From positions 1 through 24,160 of the IMG/VR virus record IMGVR_UViG_3300042402_001205: 24,160 nt of DNA; one strand, given 5' to 3'. The notes beneath the pieces were generated by a model. It did not search any database and was not told the DNA's origin. It was given only the letters and a program-made list of their open reading frames with translations. The first letter of the stretch is position 1. Every line of letters starts with the position of its first letter. Positions 11,669-20,295 of the stretch are shown here, piece by piece. This DNA is from a virus. Made by a program: the position numbers and the translations under genes.

Positions 11669-12538
11669 GTGCCAGCACCTAGACCAAGAAAAATATCAGA
11701 ATTTAAAAGAGTATTAACAAATCTAGCTCAAACCTCACATTATGAAGTCAAGTTTGGAGCACCACCAAAAGATGGTGCGTTATCATCTTATTTGGCTAAC
11801 AGAGGTGTTGATTCTAGATTTATAAGCGGTGATGTTGGATTGTTATGTTACTCTGCAGAACTTCCATATGGAAGTTTGGCAACTGCAAATATTGCAGGAA
11901 ACTACATGGGCATTCAAGAAAAGATTGCCCATAGTAGAATTTATGGGCAAGTTAATTTAGGGTTCTATATTGATAGTGATTATAAAGTATTGAAATTTCT
12001 AGAGCACTGGGCAGAATTTATTGCAAGCGGATCTCATAATCCAGTTGGAACAAATGCTGATGCTGTCAGTCAAGGAAGAAAGAATTATTTTATCAGAATG
12101 CAATACCCCGAATACTATAAGATGGAATCGACAAAAATCGTTAAGTTTGATAGAGACTATCGTAAAAATATTGAATACACATTTTTTGGAATGTTCCCCT
12201 CTAATGTTGGTAATATTAATGTTTCATATGATAGCTCTAGAACTTTGACTGCATCTGCAACTTTTGAATTCACTCGCTATGTTTGTGGGCCAATTTCTGC
12301 CATTGACCAAAAAAGAGGAGTTGATAATAATAAAACTGGAGAATCATCTTTACTGTATGCATCTGGTAAAGTCGCACCACTGAGTGCGGATGAAGCGAAC
12401 GCTATTAGATTATCACAATCTTATCCAATTTATGGAGGAGAGGGTGCGGCAACTACTGGGAGTAGTATTGATTGGAATCAAAAACCTGACTTTGTTGCTG
12501 GAGAAATTGGACAATATCCACCAGGATTTGGTTCATAA
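11669..12538 (+). CDS. gp54: Tail-tube-fold baseplate protein, gp54-like, GTG start
   Basis: A 289-aa protein read from GTG 11669; no in-frame ATG covers the conserved N-terminus. The sequence has the tube-protein pattern: P-Y-G-S-L-A-T-A-N-I-A-G-N-Y-M-G-I-Q-E-K, then I-Y-G-Q-V-N-L-G-F-Y-I-D-S-D-Y-K-V-L-K-F-L-E-H-W, and later Y-T-F-F-G-M-F-P-S-N-V. It ends with a Gly/Pro-rich tail. This fold is shared by gp19 tube subunits and gp54, which starts the tube on the baseplate. The length (gp54 is 320 aa; gp19 is 163 aa) and the location favour gp54. I cannot separate these without alignment. It starts the rightward tail operon. Confidence 0.6.
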   Translation: MPAPRPRKISEFKRVLTNLAQTSHYEVKFGAPPKDGALSSYLANRGVDSRFISGDVGLLCYSAELPYGSLATANIAGNYMGIQEKIAHSRIYGQVNLGFYIDSDYKVLKFLEHWAEFIASGSHNPVGTNADAVSQGRKNYFIRMQYPEYYKMESTKIVKFDRDYRKNIEYTFFGMFPSNVGNINVSYDSSRTLTASATFEFTRYVCGPISAIDQKRGVDNNKTGESSLLYASGKVAPLSADEANAIRLSQSYPIYGGEGAATTGSSIDWNQKPDFVAGEIGQYPPGFGS

Positions 12539-12541
12539 ATA
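12535..12541 (+). promoter_or_regulatory. Putative late promoter ATAAATA upstream of gp26
   Basis: ATAAATA spans the stop codon of the tube-fold gene and has 26 nt between it and ATG 12568. It matches the window's late-promoter core and could boost gp26 and the downstream tail genes. Confidence 0.5.
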
Positions 12542-12567
12542 AATTACTGACAATATTATAGGTTATT

Positions 12568-13284
12568 ATGCCTTTACCAACAATTGCAACTCCGACTTAT
12601 GAGTTGACATTACCATCTTCTAAAAAAACAATTAAATATAGACCATTTCTTGTTAAAGAAGAAAAAATTCTTATCATCGCAATGGAAAGTCAAGATGATA
12701 AGCAAATCACAAATGCAATTAAAACAGTTATCTCAAATTGCATTTTGACAAAAGGTGTAAAAGTAGAAGACCTGGCTACTTTTGATATTGAGTATCTGTT
12801 CCTTAACATCAGAGGAAAGTCAGTAGGTGAGACAGTAGATGTTCTAATCACCTGCCCTGATGATGAAGTTACTCAAGTTCCAGTGTCAATTAACTTGGAC
12901 GAAATCCAAGTTCAAACCAATCCAAATCATACCAGAGATATTAAGTTAGATGATAATCTAACAATGAGGATGAGATATCCTTCATTGAGTCAGTTTATTA
13001 AAAACAACTTTAATATTACTGATGTAACGGTTGATGATACTTTTGAGTTGATTAGTGGATGTATTGAGCAAGTCTATTCTGAAGAAGAATCTTGGTCTGC
13101 TTCTGATTGTACTAAGAAAGAATTATTTGAATTTGTTGATCAATTGAGTTCGAAACAATTCAAAGAGATTGAGACTTTCTTTGAAACAATGCCCAAACTT
13201 TCTCATACAATCAAAATCAAAAATCCAGAAACAAAAGTTGAAAGTGAAGTTGTTTTGGAGGGTCTAACAAGTTTTTTCGCGTAG
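12568..13284 (+). CDS. gp26: Baseplate hub assembly protein gp26 (T4_baseplate family)
   Basis: A 238-aa protein starting M-P-L-P-T-I-A-T-P-T-Y-E-L-T-L-P-S with K-Y-R-P-F-L-V-K-E-E-K, the conserved start of the T4 gp26 family. T4 gp26 (208 aa) is an assembly factor for the central hub. In the general tailed-phage scheme it stands where the tail-assembly chaperone lies, directly upstream of the tape-measure region. The last codons read S-F-F-A-stop through AGT TTT TTC GCG TAG, containing a T TTT TTC slippery heptamer in the proper frame (13272-13278). A -1 shift there would fuse residues 1-237 to the gp51-like ORF, giving a product of about 298 aa. Confidence 0.85.
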   Translation: MPLPTIATPTYELTLPSSKKTIKYRPFLVKEEKILIIAMESQDDKQITNAIKTVISNCILTKGVKVEDLATFDIEYLFLNIRGKSVGETVDVLITCPDDEVTQVPVSINLDEIQVQTNPNHTRDIKLDDNLTMRMRYPSLSQFIKNNFNITDVTVDDTFELISGCIEQVYSEEESWSASDCTKKELFEFVDQLSSKQFKEIETFFETMPKLSHTIKIKNPETKVESEVVLEGLTSFFA

Positions 13285-13310
13285 GGATGGCTCATGATTC
13301 CCTTGAGTCA
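13272..13310 (+). promoter_or_regulatory. Candidate programmed -1 ribosomal frameshift site
   Basis: The heptamer T TTT TTC lies at 13272-13278, aligned to the gp26 frame as X XXY YYZ. After a 9-nt spacer there is a stem-loop: TGGCTCA (13288-13294) pairs with TGAGTCA (13304-13310), seven pairs with one G-U, loop of 9 nt. The zero-frame stop (TAG 13282-13284) comes two codons after the heptamer. The -1 frame from 13278 reads R-V-G-M-A-H-D and continues without stop to 13463. Confidence 0.65.
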
Positions 13311-13463
13311 TACTACAAAACAAATTTTGCCCTCATACAGCATCATAAATATTCATTGACAGAGTTAGAAAATATGATACCTTGGGAGAGAGAAATTTAT
13401 ATCTCTCTTCTTCAGCAGTTTATAGAAGAAGAAAATCTTAAAAACGGCATAACGAATGGCTGA
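13287..13463 (+). CDS. gp51: gp51-like hub assembly protein or frameshift extension of gp26 (58 aa)
   Basis: ORF from ATG 13287, two bases after the gp26 stop. The product starts M-A-H-D-S-L-E-S-Y-Y-K-T-N-F-A-L, with the helical motif L-T-E-L-E-N-M-I-P-W-E-R-E-I-Y-I-S-L-L-Q-Q-F-I-E-E-E. From memory, a protein of this kind follows gp26 in cyanophages and is called gp51-like; T4 gp51 is much longer (249 aa). The P-W-E-x-E-x-Y helix recalls the short second part of tail-assembly chaperones. There is no Shine-Dalgarno at normal spacing, and the ORF is in the -1 frame relative to gp26 with no stop between. It is probably made by frameshift, by coupled re-initiation, or both. It overlaps the next gene by 8 nt. 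Confidence 0.75.
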   Translation: MAHDSLESYYKTNFALIQHHKYSLTELENMIPWEREIYISLLQQFIEEENLKNGITNG

Positions 13464-15066
13464 TGCAATAACCATAGCACAAACAGGTGTAGATCCTAGA
13501 ACAGGATCTTACCTGTCTGCTGAAGCCAGAAAAGCACTATTCCGTAGAGCAACTGTTTCCAGTTCTGTGTTTCGTGGTCGTGGTGGTGCTTTAGTTAGGC
13601 AAGATGGAAATGATTTAGCAAGCACTCAAAGTTTAGCAATTGTAAAGGCAAATCAATCTTCTCTTGGAACAATTTCAAAGCAGATTGAATTTGTTCGTGT
13701 AGAAGTTTTAAATTTAACCAATGGTGTTAGAGATATTGCTAGACTTCTCAGAGGAGAAACTATTGCTGAGCAAAAAAGAATTCAAACAGAACAAGATAAT
13801 GAGCAAAAGATAGTTGATAGAGATATAAAAAGAGGTCGTGAAAACGAATTAGAAAAGAAAATACAAAATGCTCTTATCAGTCCAGTAAAAAAAGTTATTG
13901 AGCAGACTGAGGGTATATTTGATAGGATTAAGAGCGCAATATTCACTCTTCTTGGTGGGTGGTTCACACTTCAAGGAATAGAATTATTAAGGGCATACAA
14001 GGATAAAAATTTTAAAGTTTTTGATGAGATTAAGAATAGTATCCTCAAGAACTTACTTTATGCTGGTGCTGGTTTATTAGCGATTAATGTTGGATTTGCT
14101 GTTTTCCTAAGATTACTCAATGGTGTAGTTTTTAAAGTTGGTGGTTTAATTGCTAAACTGATTTTACTGCCATTCAGAGGTCTGGGTGCTTTAGGTAGAG
14201 GTGTTGCTGGATTATTCAGTAGAGGAGCACCTGCCGCTGCCAATGCCGCTGCCAGAGGTGCAAGACCTACTGTAACAGGTAGCACGAACTTAATGACTAA
14301 GTTCTTTAATTTTATGAAAGGTGGCGGTGCTGCAGCAGCTGGAGGTGGGAGAGTTGCTGGTGGTTTTACCCCTGGTCTTGGAACTGCTCTTGGTGCAGTC
14401 TCGACAGGTTATGATTTGAGTCAAGGAGATTTGCCAGGAGCAGCTCTTAGTGCGTTATCTATGTTTCCAGTAATCGGAGGATTTGCAGCCGCTGGAAGAG
14501 TTGGACTTGAATTATCTAGAATGGCAGGTGGGGGACAAGAACAAAAACAAACTCCAACTTCTTCAACTCCACAGCAACAATTAAAGCCAAATAAACCAAA
14601 TATTCCACCACCAGGTTCAACTTCACAAACACCAGAAGCTCCAGCAGCAACACCTATGCTTCCAATGACTCCAGGGGTAAATGGAGATCTTAATATGAAT
14701 GTTGGAACCGCTGCACCAGAAGTAACTCCAACAGAAGAAGAAAAAGGATACTTAGACTTATATAAAAATATACCAACAATGAGACCTTTACTTCCAGGAG
14801 AAACTGCTGAAGAAAGAGCTCTTTCTGTTACTCCAGTGTCTCCAGAAGCAAAAATATCACAAAAGCAAACAGAAAATGCACCATTAGGACCTTTAACTAA
14901 ACCAGCTCCTCAGGTTATTTTGACACAACCAGAGATGAAGCAAAAACCACCAGCACCATCATTAAGAAAAGGAAATTCTTCTAACAATGTTCCCCATATA
15001 TCTTCGAGTAATCCTAATAATTTTTACACTATGTACTCTCAATTAAGTTATAATGTGGTGATGTAA
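13456..15066 (+). CDS. Tape-measure-like structural protein (536 aa)
   Basis: The N-terminal 90 residues are mixed; about 100-140 is a highly charged coiled coil (E-Q-K-R-I-Q-T-E-Q-D-N-E-Q-K). Hydrophobic membrane-like segments follow at about 160-178, 199-240 and 330-355, separated by a Gly/Ala-rich stretch. The last 170 residues are Pro/Gln/Thr-rich. Long coiled coils and membrane-like helices directly after the chaperone pair are typical of tape-measure proteins, which set tail length and may enter the host membrane on ejection. T4's gp29 tape measure is 590 aa, similar to this one and to the next gene (626 aa). I find no sequence motif of gp29, so the role is inferred from place and shape. 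It could be a hub-associated structural protein instead. Confidence 0.55.
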   Translation: MADAITIAQTGVDPRTGSYLSAEARKALFRRATVSSSVFRGRGGALVRQDGNDLASTQSLAIVKANQSSLGTISKQIEFVRVEVLNLTNGVRDIARLLRGETIAEQKRIQTEQDNEQKIVDRDIKRGRENELEKKIQNALISPVKKVIEQTEGIFDRIKSAIFTLLGGWFTLQGIELLRAYKDKNFKVFDEIKNSILKNLLYAGAGLLAINVGFAVFLRLLNGVVFKVGGLIAKLILLPFRGLGALGRGVAGLFSRGAPAAANAAARGARPTVTGSTNLMTKFFNFMKGGGAAAAGGGRVAGGFTPGLGTALGAVSTGYDLSQGDLPGAALSALSMFPVIGGFAAAGRVGLELSRMAGGGQEQKQTPTSSTPQQQLKPNKPNIPPPGSTSQTPEAPAATPMLPMTPGVNGDLNMNVGTAAPEVTPTEEEKGYLDLYKNIPTMRPLLPGETAEERALSVTPVSPEAKISQKQTENAPLGPLTKPAPQVILTQPEMKQKPPAPSLRKGNSSNNVPHISSSNPNNFYTMYSQLSYNVVM

Positions 15067-15067
15067 G

Positions 15068-16948
15068 ATGGCAGTTTTAAGTTTATCTGCTGGAACTAGT
15101 TCAATCAATAAGATTTCTTCCACGTTTATAAACATGAGAAGAAGTCTTTCTAATACAAGAACAGTAATTAGTGATACTAAAAGAGTTATTTTAAATAGAA
15201 CTAAGATAAAAAGTGAAGCAGTATTCAGAAGTAAAGGTCTCTTTCAAAAAAGACAGGATAATTTAAGAAAGAAAGAAGCAGAAGATCAACTTGAAGCATC
15301 AAGTCTAGGTTCTATCCTTTCTCCAGGATTTGCTACTGAGAAATCTATCCTCAACAGTGGTAAAGGATTTTTGGGAAGGATTTTATCTGCGATTGCATAT
15401 TTGGGAGTGGGATGGTTACTAAGAAACTTACCAACTTGGATTGGAATGGCAAAAGAATTTGTTGCCAGAATTTATAAGGGAGTGGCAATTATTAAACAGT
15501 TTTTTATGGGTGCAATTGGATTTGTTGGTAATATGTTCAATCTTCTTGGTGCCGTTGCCCAAAACATTATGTCATTTGATTTCTTTGACACATCGAATAG
15601 AGTAAAAGATACATTTGGACAACTCAATCAAAATCTATCTGATATGTCATCATCAATCGATGACGCATTGAGATTGATGACAACATCTCTCAATGAAGGG
15701 ATTGCAAGTGGTCAAAATGCACCACCATTGGGCACTCAGGGAGAATCTCAATTCTCAGAACGCGAATCTCAATTTCCAGGAGCTGGAGAAACATTATCCA
15801 CTGAACAATTAGTTGCTGTTGCAAAACAAGCTGGATTTAGTCAACAAAATGCAGTTACTGCAGCAGCAGTTGCAAAAGCAGAGTCTGGTGGAAGATCTGG
15901 TGTAGTAAATGACAATCCAAGGACTCGTGACTTATCTTATGGTTTATGGCAAATTAATATGATTGGGTCCCTTGGCCCAGAAAGATTGAAAAAATTTGGA
16001 ATAACATCCTATGAGCAATTAAAAGACCCTCTAACTAATGCAAGGGCAGCATTCATTCTGTCTGGTGGTTCTAATTTTAATCCTTGGAGTGTTTATAAGT
16101 CTGGAAAATATAGGTCATTTTTACCAGAAGCACAAAAAGCAGCAAATGTATCTCCAGCAGCATATGCATCTGGGCAGCAATCTGCAAATCTACAACAAGC
16201 ACCTGCAGTATCAACTGGAACAATGAGTTTAATACCACAAGTTGGACCAGGGGGATTTATTCAGGGTGGATCTGGTAGAGGGGAGGCTAGTTATGCGACT
16301 CACTTCCACTTAGATTATAAAGGAGCAAATCCAACGGCAGAGCAACTTGCAAGTATTCGTGAAGTTGCTTTCCATGCAACAAAAGCAATGCTTGCAAGAG
16401 GTTCAACTGTATTTTATGGAAATATAAAACAATATGCATCTGGTAGTGATGATAATATCAGAAGATTAATTGCTGCAGAGCAGAGAGCCCATGGTGGAAG
16501 AAGTAGTGCCGCTGTTGATATGCAAGAAATCAATTCTAAAGTAAAACAAACATTCCCATCTCAAGTAGGATCGGCAACTAAGTTTCCTTTTGCAGTTGGT
16601 GCAGTGTATTATCGTGGTGGATATGGTAGAGAAGCAGAAATTATTGGAACGGGGGGAGTTACTGTTTCTCATGGTGCAGCAGGTTCAACAGCAAGTTCTG
16701 TATCTGGTGTTCCATCAATGGATGTTGCATCTGGAATTACACCAAGTATGTCTCCAGATGTTGTAAGCGTGGTTGATACACGACCACAAATGGATTTGAG
16801 TGGATTAGCACAATTATTGAATTCTGCCGCTGCATCGTTTGGATCTCGTTCTCTTGAACAAGAATCACAAACCACACAAAGCCCACCATCAAGTGTGTTA
16901 AATAATTTTATCAAACAAAAGTTCTTAACTGATTTAGCGTATCTATAA
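15068..16948 (+). CDS. Tape-measure-like protein with lysozyme-like domain (626 aa)
   Basis: Residues 1-80 are basic and helical. Membrane-like hydrophobic segments lie at about 101-128 and 138-175. A lysozyme or lytic-transglycosylase-like domain spans about 248-360: catalytic-type Glu 272 in A-K-A-E-S-G-G, then Y-G-L-W-Q-I-N near 290 and N-P-W-S-V-Y-K-S-G-K-Y. From about 400 a second domain has T-H-F-H-L-D (H412, H414) and H-G-G-R-S-S-A-A-V-D (H475, D484), which could be a degenerate metallopeptidase; this is uncertain. The protein would cut peptidoglycan at ejection, the job done in T4 by the gp5 lysozyme domain. Its membrane-segment layout resembles that of the previous gene. Last base shared with the next start. 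Confidence 0.65.
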   Translation: MAVLSLSAGTSSINKISSTFINMRRSLSNTRTVISDTKRVILNRTKIKSEAVFRSKGLFQKRQDNLRKKEAEDQLEASSLGSILSPGFATEKSILNSGKGFLGRILSAIAYLGVGWLLRNLPTWIGMAKEFVARIYKGVAIIKQFFMGAIGFVGNMFNLLGAVAQNIMSFDFFDTSNRVKDTFGQLNQNLSDMSSSIDDALRLMTTSLNEGIASGQNAPPLGTQGESQFSERESQFPGAGETLSTEQLVAVAKQAGFSQQNAVTAAAVAKAESGGRSGVVNDNPRTRDLSYGLWQINMIGSLGPERLKKFGITSYEQLKDPLTNARAAFILSGGSNFNPWSVYKSGKYRSFLPEAQKAANVSPAAYASGQQSANLQQAPAVSTGTMSLIPQVGPGGFIQGGSGRGEASYATHFHLDYKGANPTAEQLASIREVAFHATKAMLARGSTVFYGNIKQYASGSDDNIRRLIAAEQRAHGGRSSAAVDMQEINSKVKQTFPSQVGSATKFPFAVGAVYYRGGYGREAEIIGTGGVTVSHGAAGSTASSVSGVPSMDVASGITPSMSPDVVSVVDTRPQMDLSGLAQLLNSAAASFGSRSLEQESQTTQSPPSSVLNNFIKQKFLTDLAYL

Positions 16949-18318
16949 TGGCACAAGTAGTAGCACAATCCCCATCCAAGTTTGAAGAAGCAATTCTAGA
17001 ATCAAATGATCAGCAAAGAACAGTTGATATCACGCCTTCAATAGTTTCTTTTGACTATTATGAAGATATCTTTTCGCCAACAATCACTGCGACTTTGAAG
17101 ATGATTAATACTGGTGATAGCATACCTTCTGCTAACCCTGATGGGAGCACAGATAAGAATCCCCAGTCTGTTTATAATGGTCTTCCTCTTAGGGGTGGGG
17201 AGAGACTTAGATTGAAAATTTCTCCTAACACCGAGTCTAATATTGCCATTGATTTTTCCAAGTCATCAAAAGATTACTTGTATGTCTCAAGTATTACTGA
17301 TGTGATTGCAGAATCTCAAAGAGAAGCTTTTACTTTACATCTTACTTCAAGAGAAGCAATCACAAATGAAACAGTAAGAGTAGGAAAAAAGTTTGCCCCA
17401 GACAATAGTATTGATACTTCTGTAAAACAAATTCTTAAAAATATCCTTAAGACTGACAAATTTACTAATGATTCAATAGAGAGGACAACAAATAAGTATG
17501 GATTTATTGGTAATATGCGTAAGCCATTTACTGTCTTAATCTGGCTAGCATCAAAAGGTGTTCCTGCTACTTCAGGTGATGCTACCGCTGGATTTGTATT
17601 CTATCAAACCAAGGATGGTTTTAATTTCAGGTCAATTGATAATTTGATTAAACAAAAACCAAAAGCAGTTTATCTTTATAGTCAAAGCATTGAAACATAT
17701 GATGAAAAGGGTGACGCTGTAAAGAACGACTTTAAAATCTTGAAATATACTACAGAGAAGAATCAAAACTTAATTGAGAAACTTAAGTTAGGCACATATT
17801 CAAGTTACAGAATATTTTTTAATCCATTAACGTTTGAATTTACAAATCCCCAAAAGGGATTATTTAAGTTAAATGACTATGTTAATAAGACAAGTAATCT
17901 TGGCGAAAAAATAAAACTTCCTAAAATAACTTCTGGTAGTTCAAAAGATCTTGGTGAAACTCCAACTAGAATCTTCACAATGTGTCTTGATGTTGGTACT
18001 CTGAATAAAGAACCATCTAAAGAAGTGAATGCAAGTCCAGAAAAGTATCAATCTCAGTCTATTATGAGGTATAATATACTTTTCACTCAAACTTTAAGTA
18101 TGGTTGTTCCTCTGAATACAAATCTAAGTGCAGGGGATGTCATTAAATGCAATTTTCCAAAGATATCTTCTCAAGATGGAAACGAATTGGACGAGGAAAC
18201 AAGCGGTCTATATATGATTAAAGAACTGTGTCATCACTTTGATACAGAATCATCTTATACTTCTATGAAATTAGTTAGAGATACATTTGGTATAAATCCA
18301 GAGGCTAATAAGTCATGA
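16948..18318 (+). CDS. Baseplate hub protein, gp27-like
   Basis: A 456-aa beta-rich protein. The start (I-T-P-S-I-V-S-F-D-Y-Y-E-D-I-F-S-P-T-I-T-A-T-L-K) resembles the first barrel of hub proteins of the gp27/gpD type. It continues with L-P-L-R-G-G-E-R-L-R-L-K-I and T-L-H-L-T-S-R-E-A-I-T-N-E. The C-terminal part has S-A-G-D-V-I-K-C-N-F-P-K, which is the barrel strand seen in that group, and ends with Y-M-I-K-E-L-C-H-H-F. T4 gp27 is 391 aa and forms the trimer that links the sixfold baseplate with the gp5 spike. The gene directly upstream of the gp5-like OB protein, with a 4-nt overlap (ATGA), fits this job. Moderate certainty. Confidence 0.62.
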   Translation: MAQVVAQSPSKFEEAILESNDQQRTVDITPSIVSFDYYEDIFSPTITATLKMINTGDSIPSANPDGSTDKNPQSVYNGLPLRGGERLRLKISPNTESNIAIDFSKSSKDYLYVSSITDVIAESQREAFTLHLTSREAITNETVRVGKKFAPDNSIDTSVKQILKNILKTDKFTNDSIERTTNKYGFIGNMRKPFTVLIWLASKGVPATSGDATAGFVFYQTKDGFNFRSIDNLIKQKPKAVYLYSQSIETYDEKGDAVKNDFKILKYTTEKNQNLIEKLKLGTYSSYRIFFNPLTFEFTNPQKGLFKLNDYVNKTSNLGEKIKLPKITSGSSKDLGETPTRIFTMCLDVGTLNKEPSKEVNASPEKYQSQSIMRYNILFTQTLSMVVPLNTNLSAGDVIKCNFPKISSQDGNELDEETSGLYMIKELCHHFDTESSYTSMKLVRDTFGINPEANKS

Positions 18319-20294
18319 TAGATGAATCATTACTTAAAAGTAATTTTCTAGGTAGAGACGGATTCCGTTGGTGGATTGGTCAGATTCCCCCTGCTCCTTA
18401 TCATAGACAAGGTGCTGAAGGTTGGGGTAATAGATACCGTGTTCGTATTATGGGGTATCATCCATTCTATGAATCTGAATTAAAAAATGAAGACCTTCCA
18501 TGGGCTCAAGTTCTGATACCAACCACGTCTGGAAGTGGCGCAGCAAATCAATCTACAGATGTTGCACTTCAACCTAGTGATGTGGTTTTCGGGTTCTTTA
18601 TGGATGGTGATAATGCACAAATCCCCGTCATATTAGCAACATTTGGTAAAACATCGGACGTAGTAAGCAAAGATTATAAAGGACCATTTCAACCATTCAC
18701 GGGATATACTGAGAATATTCCTAAACCAGATGGAACTCTTGTTCCGAATGAATCAAATGAATCTGGCAATCCTAAATCTCAAGTTTCTCCTGTTGCTAGA
18801 ACAGATGATACATCTTCTTCAACTGGAGATGTTTCAGTAAGTTCTGTTATTGGTGACAAAATTGTTATGGCAAATCCCTGTAAGAATACTACAGTGGATA
18901 AAATAACTGCCAGAATTGAAAACCTACTTAAAAAGATTAGAAAGTTACAGAATAATATACAGAAGAAAAAAGCAAAAATCAAAGAGGCAATTAATGGAAT
19001 TCTAAAAGACTGCAACGAAATGATTGGCAATGCGGTCAAATGGTTGGGTGATGAGATGGTCAAATTGATGAAGGCTGGTTTAGACTTTTTATATAAAGAT
19101 GTATTTGGAAAAATTTTAGCGATAACTGGCAACCCCGTAGCAGCTCACTTGGGTGGGGTTGCAGCTCAGACTGCAATGGTAAAACCAGTGAAAGCATTCC
19201 AAAAAGCACTAGGGTGTGTTGTTGGAAAAGTAATTGAAGGATTGAAGGGTGTTATTGAGCAGATGGTTAATTCTGCAGTAGATAATATTAAAAACTTTGT
19301 TTCTTGTGCTGCTAATCAATTTGTTGGAGCACTTTTGAATAATATTGTTGATGGCATTGCTGATGCACTAAGTGCTGCCATTGGTGGAGTTGCTAAGATT
19401 TTAACTGCAGGTCTTAATATTGCCAATTTAATTCGAAGTTCAATTGATGCAATTAAAGGTATTGGTTCTATTTTTGGATGTAATCAAAATAAAGACAAAT
19501 GTACAAATCTTGCAACAACATATGTGATTGGTGGTGGTCCAATGATGTCTGGGGCAGATCCATTTACTCAGATTTCTAATATTATGAACACTGCCAATTC
19601 TACCTTGCAAGATATGACAGGTAGTTTCACAGATGCTTATGATATCTTTAAATCAACTACAGGTCAAGTTATTGACGCTGTAAGTAATCCATTGAGTGCT
19701 TTGGGTGGTTGTTATACTGGACCGCCATTAGTTTGTGGTGCTCCTACTATCAATATTTTTGGTGGTGGTGGGACTGGCGCAGCAGCTACGCCACTTATGG
19801 GAACAATTGTTGGACTTGGCGCAGAAGCAACTGGAAGTTGCATTGGAGTGCAAATCACTAATCCTGGATCGGGATATCAATTCCCACCATTTGTTACCAT
19901 TCAAGATAATTGTAATCAGGGATATGGTGCAGTTGCTAGAGCATTAATTAATGATGCTGGAGAAGTGAGTGCCATTTATCTTGTATCTGAGGGTGAAAAT
20001 TATCCTGTTGGTGATATTGCAAATTATGCAGTAACTAATACAGTTATTGATAATCCTGGAACTGGATATCGAGTTGGTGATATAGCAACTGATAATTTCG
20101 GCACAGAATATGATCTAGTAATTGATAAGGGAGGAATTGTTCAGGCTACTCCGATAAATACCAATATAACTACCGACTTACCAATTATAAGAGTTATTAG
20201 TGATACAGGATCGGGAGCATTAATACGACCAATCCTGGGCATTCCTGAATATCAAGATGAAGTTAAACAGCAAATAGATTGTATTACGAAATAA
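18315..20294 (+). CDS. gp5: gp5-like baseplate spike protein lacking a lysozyme domain (659 aa)
   Basis: The N-terminal about 120 residues match the gp5 OB domain: F-R-W-W-I-G-Q-I, R-Y-R-V-R-I-M-G-Y-H-P, D-L-P-W-A-Q-V-L-I-P and V-V-F-G-F-F-M-D-G-D-N-A-Q-I-P-V-I. In T4 a lysozyme domain and a beta-helix needle follow. Here, instead, come a Lys-rich coiled coil (about 197-235), a long Ala/Ile-rich hydrophobic region, and from about 510 two beta repeats around N-P-G-S-G-Y and N-P-G-T-G-Y as in other cyanophage virion proteins. No lysozyme motif is seen. The lysozyme-like domain is in the gene at 15068 and a needle-like beta protein is the next gene. Overlaps the hub gene by 4 nt. Confidence 0.78.
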   Translation: MIDESLLKSNFLGRDGFRWWIGQIPPAPYHRQGAEGWGNRYRVRIMGYHPFYESELKNEDLPWAQVLIPTTSGSGAANQSTDVALQPSDVVFGFFMDGDNAQIPVILATFGKTSDVVSKDYKGPFQPFTGYTENIPKPDGTLVPNESNESGNPKSQVSPVARTDDTSSSTGDVSVSSVIGDKIVMANPCKNTTVDKITARIENLLKKIRKLQNNIQKKKAKIKEAINGILKDCNEMIGNAVKWLGDEMVKLMKAGLDFLYKDVFGKILAITGNPVAAHLGGVAAQTAMVKPVKAFQKALGCVVGKVIEGLKGVIEQMVNSAVDNIKNFVSCAANQFVGALLNNIVDGIADALSAAIGGVAKILTAGLNIANLIRSSIDAIKGIGSIFGCNQNKDKCTNLATTYVIGGGPMMSGADPFTQISNIMNTANSTLQDMTGSFTDAYDIFKSTTGQVIDAVSNPLSALGGCYTGPPLVCGAPTINIFGGGGTGAAATPLMGTIVGLGAEATGSCIGVQITNPGSGYQFPPFVTIQDNCNQGYGAVARALINDAGEVSAIYLVSEGENYPVGDIANYAVTNTVIDNPGTGYRVGDIATDNFGTEYDLVIDKGGIVQATPINTNITTDLPIIRVISDTGSGALIRPILGIPEYQDEVKQQIDCITK

Positions 20295-20295
20295 C

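Noticed and set aside
13340-13350. CATAAATATTC as a late promoter
   Set aside because: It lies within the gp51-like coding region, more than 100 nt before the next start, and is explained by the codons for H-H-K-Y-S.
18779-19132. 117-aa minus-strand open frame inside the gp5-like gene
   Set aside because: Hydrophobic antisense shadow of the Lys/Ile-rich coiled-coil region.
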